The translations under genes were made by a program, and so were the position numbers. Below the pieces are notes generated by a model, which saw only the letters and a list, made by a program, of their open reading frames with translations, was not told the origin of the DNA and made no database searches. Of a stretch of 14,093 nt of DNA, positions 12,928 through 14,093 are shown one piece after another (the stretch's first letter is position 1; each line of letters starts with the position of its first letter). Location of the stretch: assembly GCA_028274885.1 (NCBI GenBank), contig JAQCMX010000080.1, forward strand, positions 1 to 14,093, read 5' to 3'. This DNA is from Haloarculaceae archaeon (GTDB taxonomy: Archaea > Halobacteriota > Halobacteria > Halobacteriales > Haloarculaceae).

Positions 12928-14093
12928 TCAGCGCTGCTGGCCGTTGAGTGAGATGTATTTCGTTTCGATGATACGGGCGTCCTCGTTGAGCTGGGCAAGC
13001 ACCCCATCGGGGACGGGGTCGTCCAGGGTGTACACGGAGAGCGCTTCGCCGCCGATAGTCTCCCGGCCGTTGAACATCCCGGCGATGTTGATCTCTGCCT
13101 CACCGAGTGCGGTGCCGATAAACCCGATCACCCCGGGCATGTCTTTGTTTCGTGCGACGAGCATATGACCGTGGGGTACGGCGTCGACCCGGTAGCCGTC
13201 GACCCGGACGATCCTGGGATCCTCACCCGCAAACTGCGTCCCGCAGACGCTAACACTGCCGTCGTCGTTGCCCACGGTCACCGTCACGAGTGACTGGAAG
13301 TCATCTGATTGGTGGGATTTCGATTCGACGACATCGATCCCACGCTGCTCGGCGATCTGGGGGGCGTTGACGGCATTTACCTGCCACTCGAGAGGTTCAA
13401 AAACCCCCTTGAGCGCGCTTGCTGTCACCAGATCGATGTCCTCGTCGGCGATGTCGCCGGCGTAGACGATTTCGATCGACTCGACGCGGTCGTCGAACAA
13501 CTGGACTGCAATCTCCCCAGCCGTGTCGGCAAGCCCCAGATACGGTTCGATCTTCGGGTACGCGCTTTCGTCGACCGAGGGTGCGTTGAGGGCGTTCACG
13601 ACGGGTTCCCCCTCGAATGCGGCGACAATCTGCTCGGCCGTCGAGACGGCCACGTTTTCCTGCGCTGCCTCCGTCGACGCCCCGAGGTGTGGCGTGACGA
13701 TGATGTCGTCCACGTCTAGGAGTGGGTTGTCCGCGTCGACAGGTTCGCCGGCGAACACATCGACCGCGGCGCCTTCGAGCACCCCCTCCTCGACGGCCGC
13801 TGCCAGTGCCGGCTCGTCGATGATGCCCCCGCGTGCACAGTTGATCACGTACCCGCCACCCAGTTCCGCGAGCTCCTCGTCGCTTATCATGTGTTCCGTT
13901 TCGTCGGTCAGTGGCGTGTGAATCGTCAGGAAATCGGCCCGCTTAAGACACTCCGTTAGACCGTCGACGAGTTCGGCCCCGAGTTGCGCTGCCCGGTCCT
14001 GGCTGATATAGGGGTCGAACGCGAGCAACTCCATCCCGAGATTCCCGAGTCGCTTTGCGACCTCCTGCCCAACCCGCCCGAACCCGACGACAC
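12928..14093 (-). CDS. serA: D-3-phosphoglycerate dehydrogenase SerA, N-terminus cut off by window edge
   Basis: SerA oxidises 3-phosphoglycerate with NAD, the first step of the phosphorylated serine pathway. The visible 388 residues start inside the nucleotide-binding domain: VVGFGRVGQEVAKRL near the edge is the GxGxxG NAD motif, followed by FDPYIS with the acidic residue that selects NAD. Catalytic motifs follow: NCARGGIIDEPAL (arginine), the glutamate region DVFAGEPVD, and the histidine in TPHLGAST. After the catalytic domain comes an intervening domain (about 120 residues, from YPKIEPYLGLADTAGE) and a C-terminal ACT domain (HMLVARNKDMPGVIGFIG), so this is the long form, probably regulated by serine. 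About 140 residues of the N-terminus lie beyond the right edge. The other pathway gene in the window, serB, lies 5.2 kb to the left, with no operon link. Confidence 0.95.
   Translation of the reverse strand, partial: VVGFGRVGQEVAKRLGNLGMELLAFDPYISQDRAAQLGAELVDGLTECLKRADFLTIHTPLTDETEHMISDEELAELGGGYVINCARGGIIDEPALAAAVEEGVLEGAAVDVFAGEPVDADNPLLDVDDIIVTPHLGASTEAAQENVAVSTAEQIVAAFEGEPVVNALNAPSVDESAYPKIEPYLGLADTAGEIAVQLFDDRVESIEIVYAGDIADEDIDLVTASALKGVFEPLEWQVNAVNAPQIAEQRGIDVVESKSHQSDDFQSLVTVTVGNDDGSVSVCGTQFAGEDPRIVRVDGYRVDAVPHGHMLVARNKDMPGVIGFIGTALGEAEINIAGMFNGRETIGGEALSVYTLDDPVPDGVLAQLNEDARIIETKYISLNGQQR

Overview
The window comes from a halophilic archaeon (class Halobacteria). The proteins are acidic, GC is high outside one intergenic stretch, translation starts are often leaderless and sit about 25-30 bases downstream of a TATA box, and most genes have clear haloarchaeal versions. 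The order oapC-oapB-oapA / origin / orc1 / signal peptidase / DNA polymerase D small subunit matches the neighbourhood of the main chromosomal origin (oriC1) in Haloferax and Haloarcula. The genus cannot be told from the sequence alone.

Left part (1-1906, minus strand): the compact operon oapA-oapB-oapC, also called arvA-arvB-arvC. It encodes an Era/Ras-like small GTPase, a DUF2073 protein and a zinc-ribbon DUF2072 protein that is cut off at the left edge. This GTPase system is associated with the origin by position and, in Haloferax, with extracellular vesicle formation.

Origin (1907-2791): an 885-base gene-free, AT-enriched stretch between oapA and orc1. It holds four clear origin recognition boxes (ORBs) arranged as two inverted pairs. 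Pair 1 (2149-2176 minus, 2462-2490 plus) is nearly identical and carries long G-strings. Pair 2 (2590-2613 minus, 2759-2784 plus) is a second sequence class, and its right box lies between the orc1 TATA box and its start codon. AT-rich candidate unwinding tracts lie inside and between the pairs.

Replication and secretion block (2792-7029): orc1/cdc6 (plus), a type I signal peptidase (minus, convergent with orc1), and the small subunit of DNA polymerase D (plus, divergent from the peptidase).

Metabolic and envelope block (7054-14093): serB (minus) and thrB (plus), divergent; an MscS-type channel (minus) and a Tat-exported halocyanin-like copper protein (plus), divergent; pdxS (minus) and a DUF1405 membrane protein (plus), divergent; and serA (minus), cut off at the right edge. 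SerA and SerB are two of the three enzymes of the phosphorylated serine pathway. ThrB belongs to threonine synthesis, and PdxS makes the cofactor PLP used by the aminotransferase step between SerA and SerB. None of these genes form an operon: nearly every gene has its own promoter, and convergent pairs are separated by only 24 to about 156 bases.

No rRNA, tRNA, CRISPR array, insertion sequence or transposon was seen.
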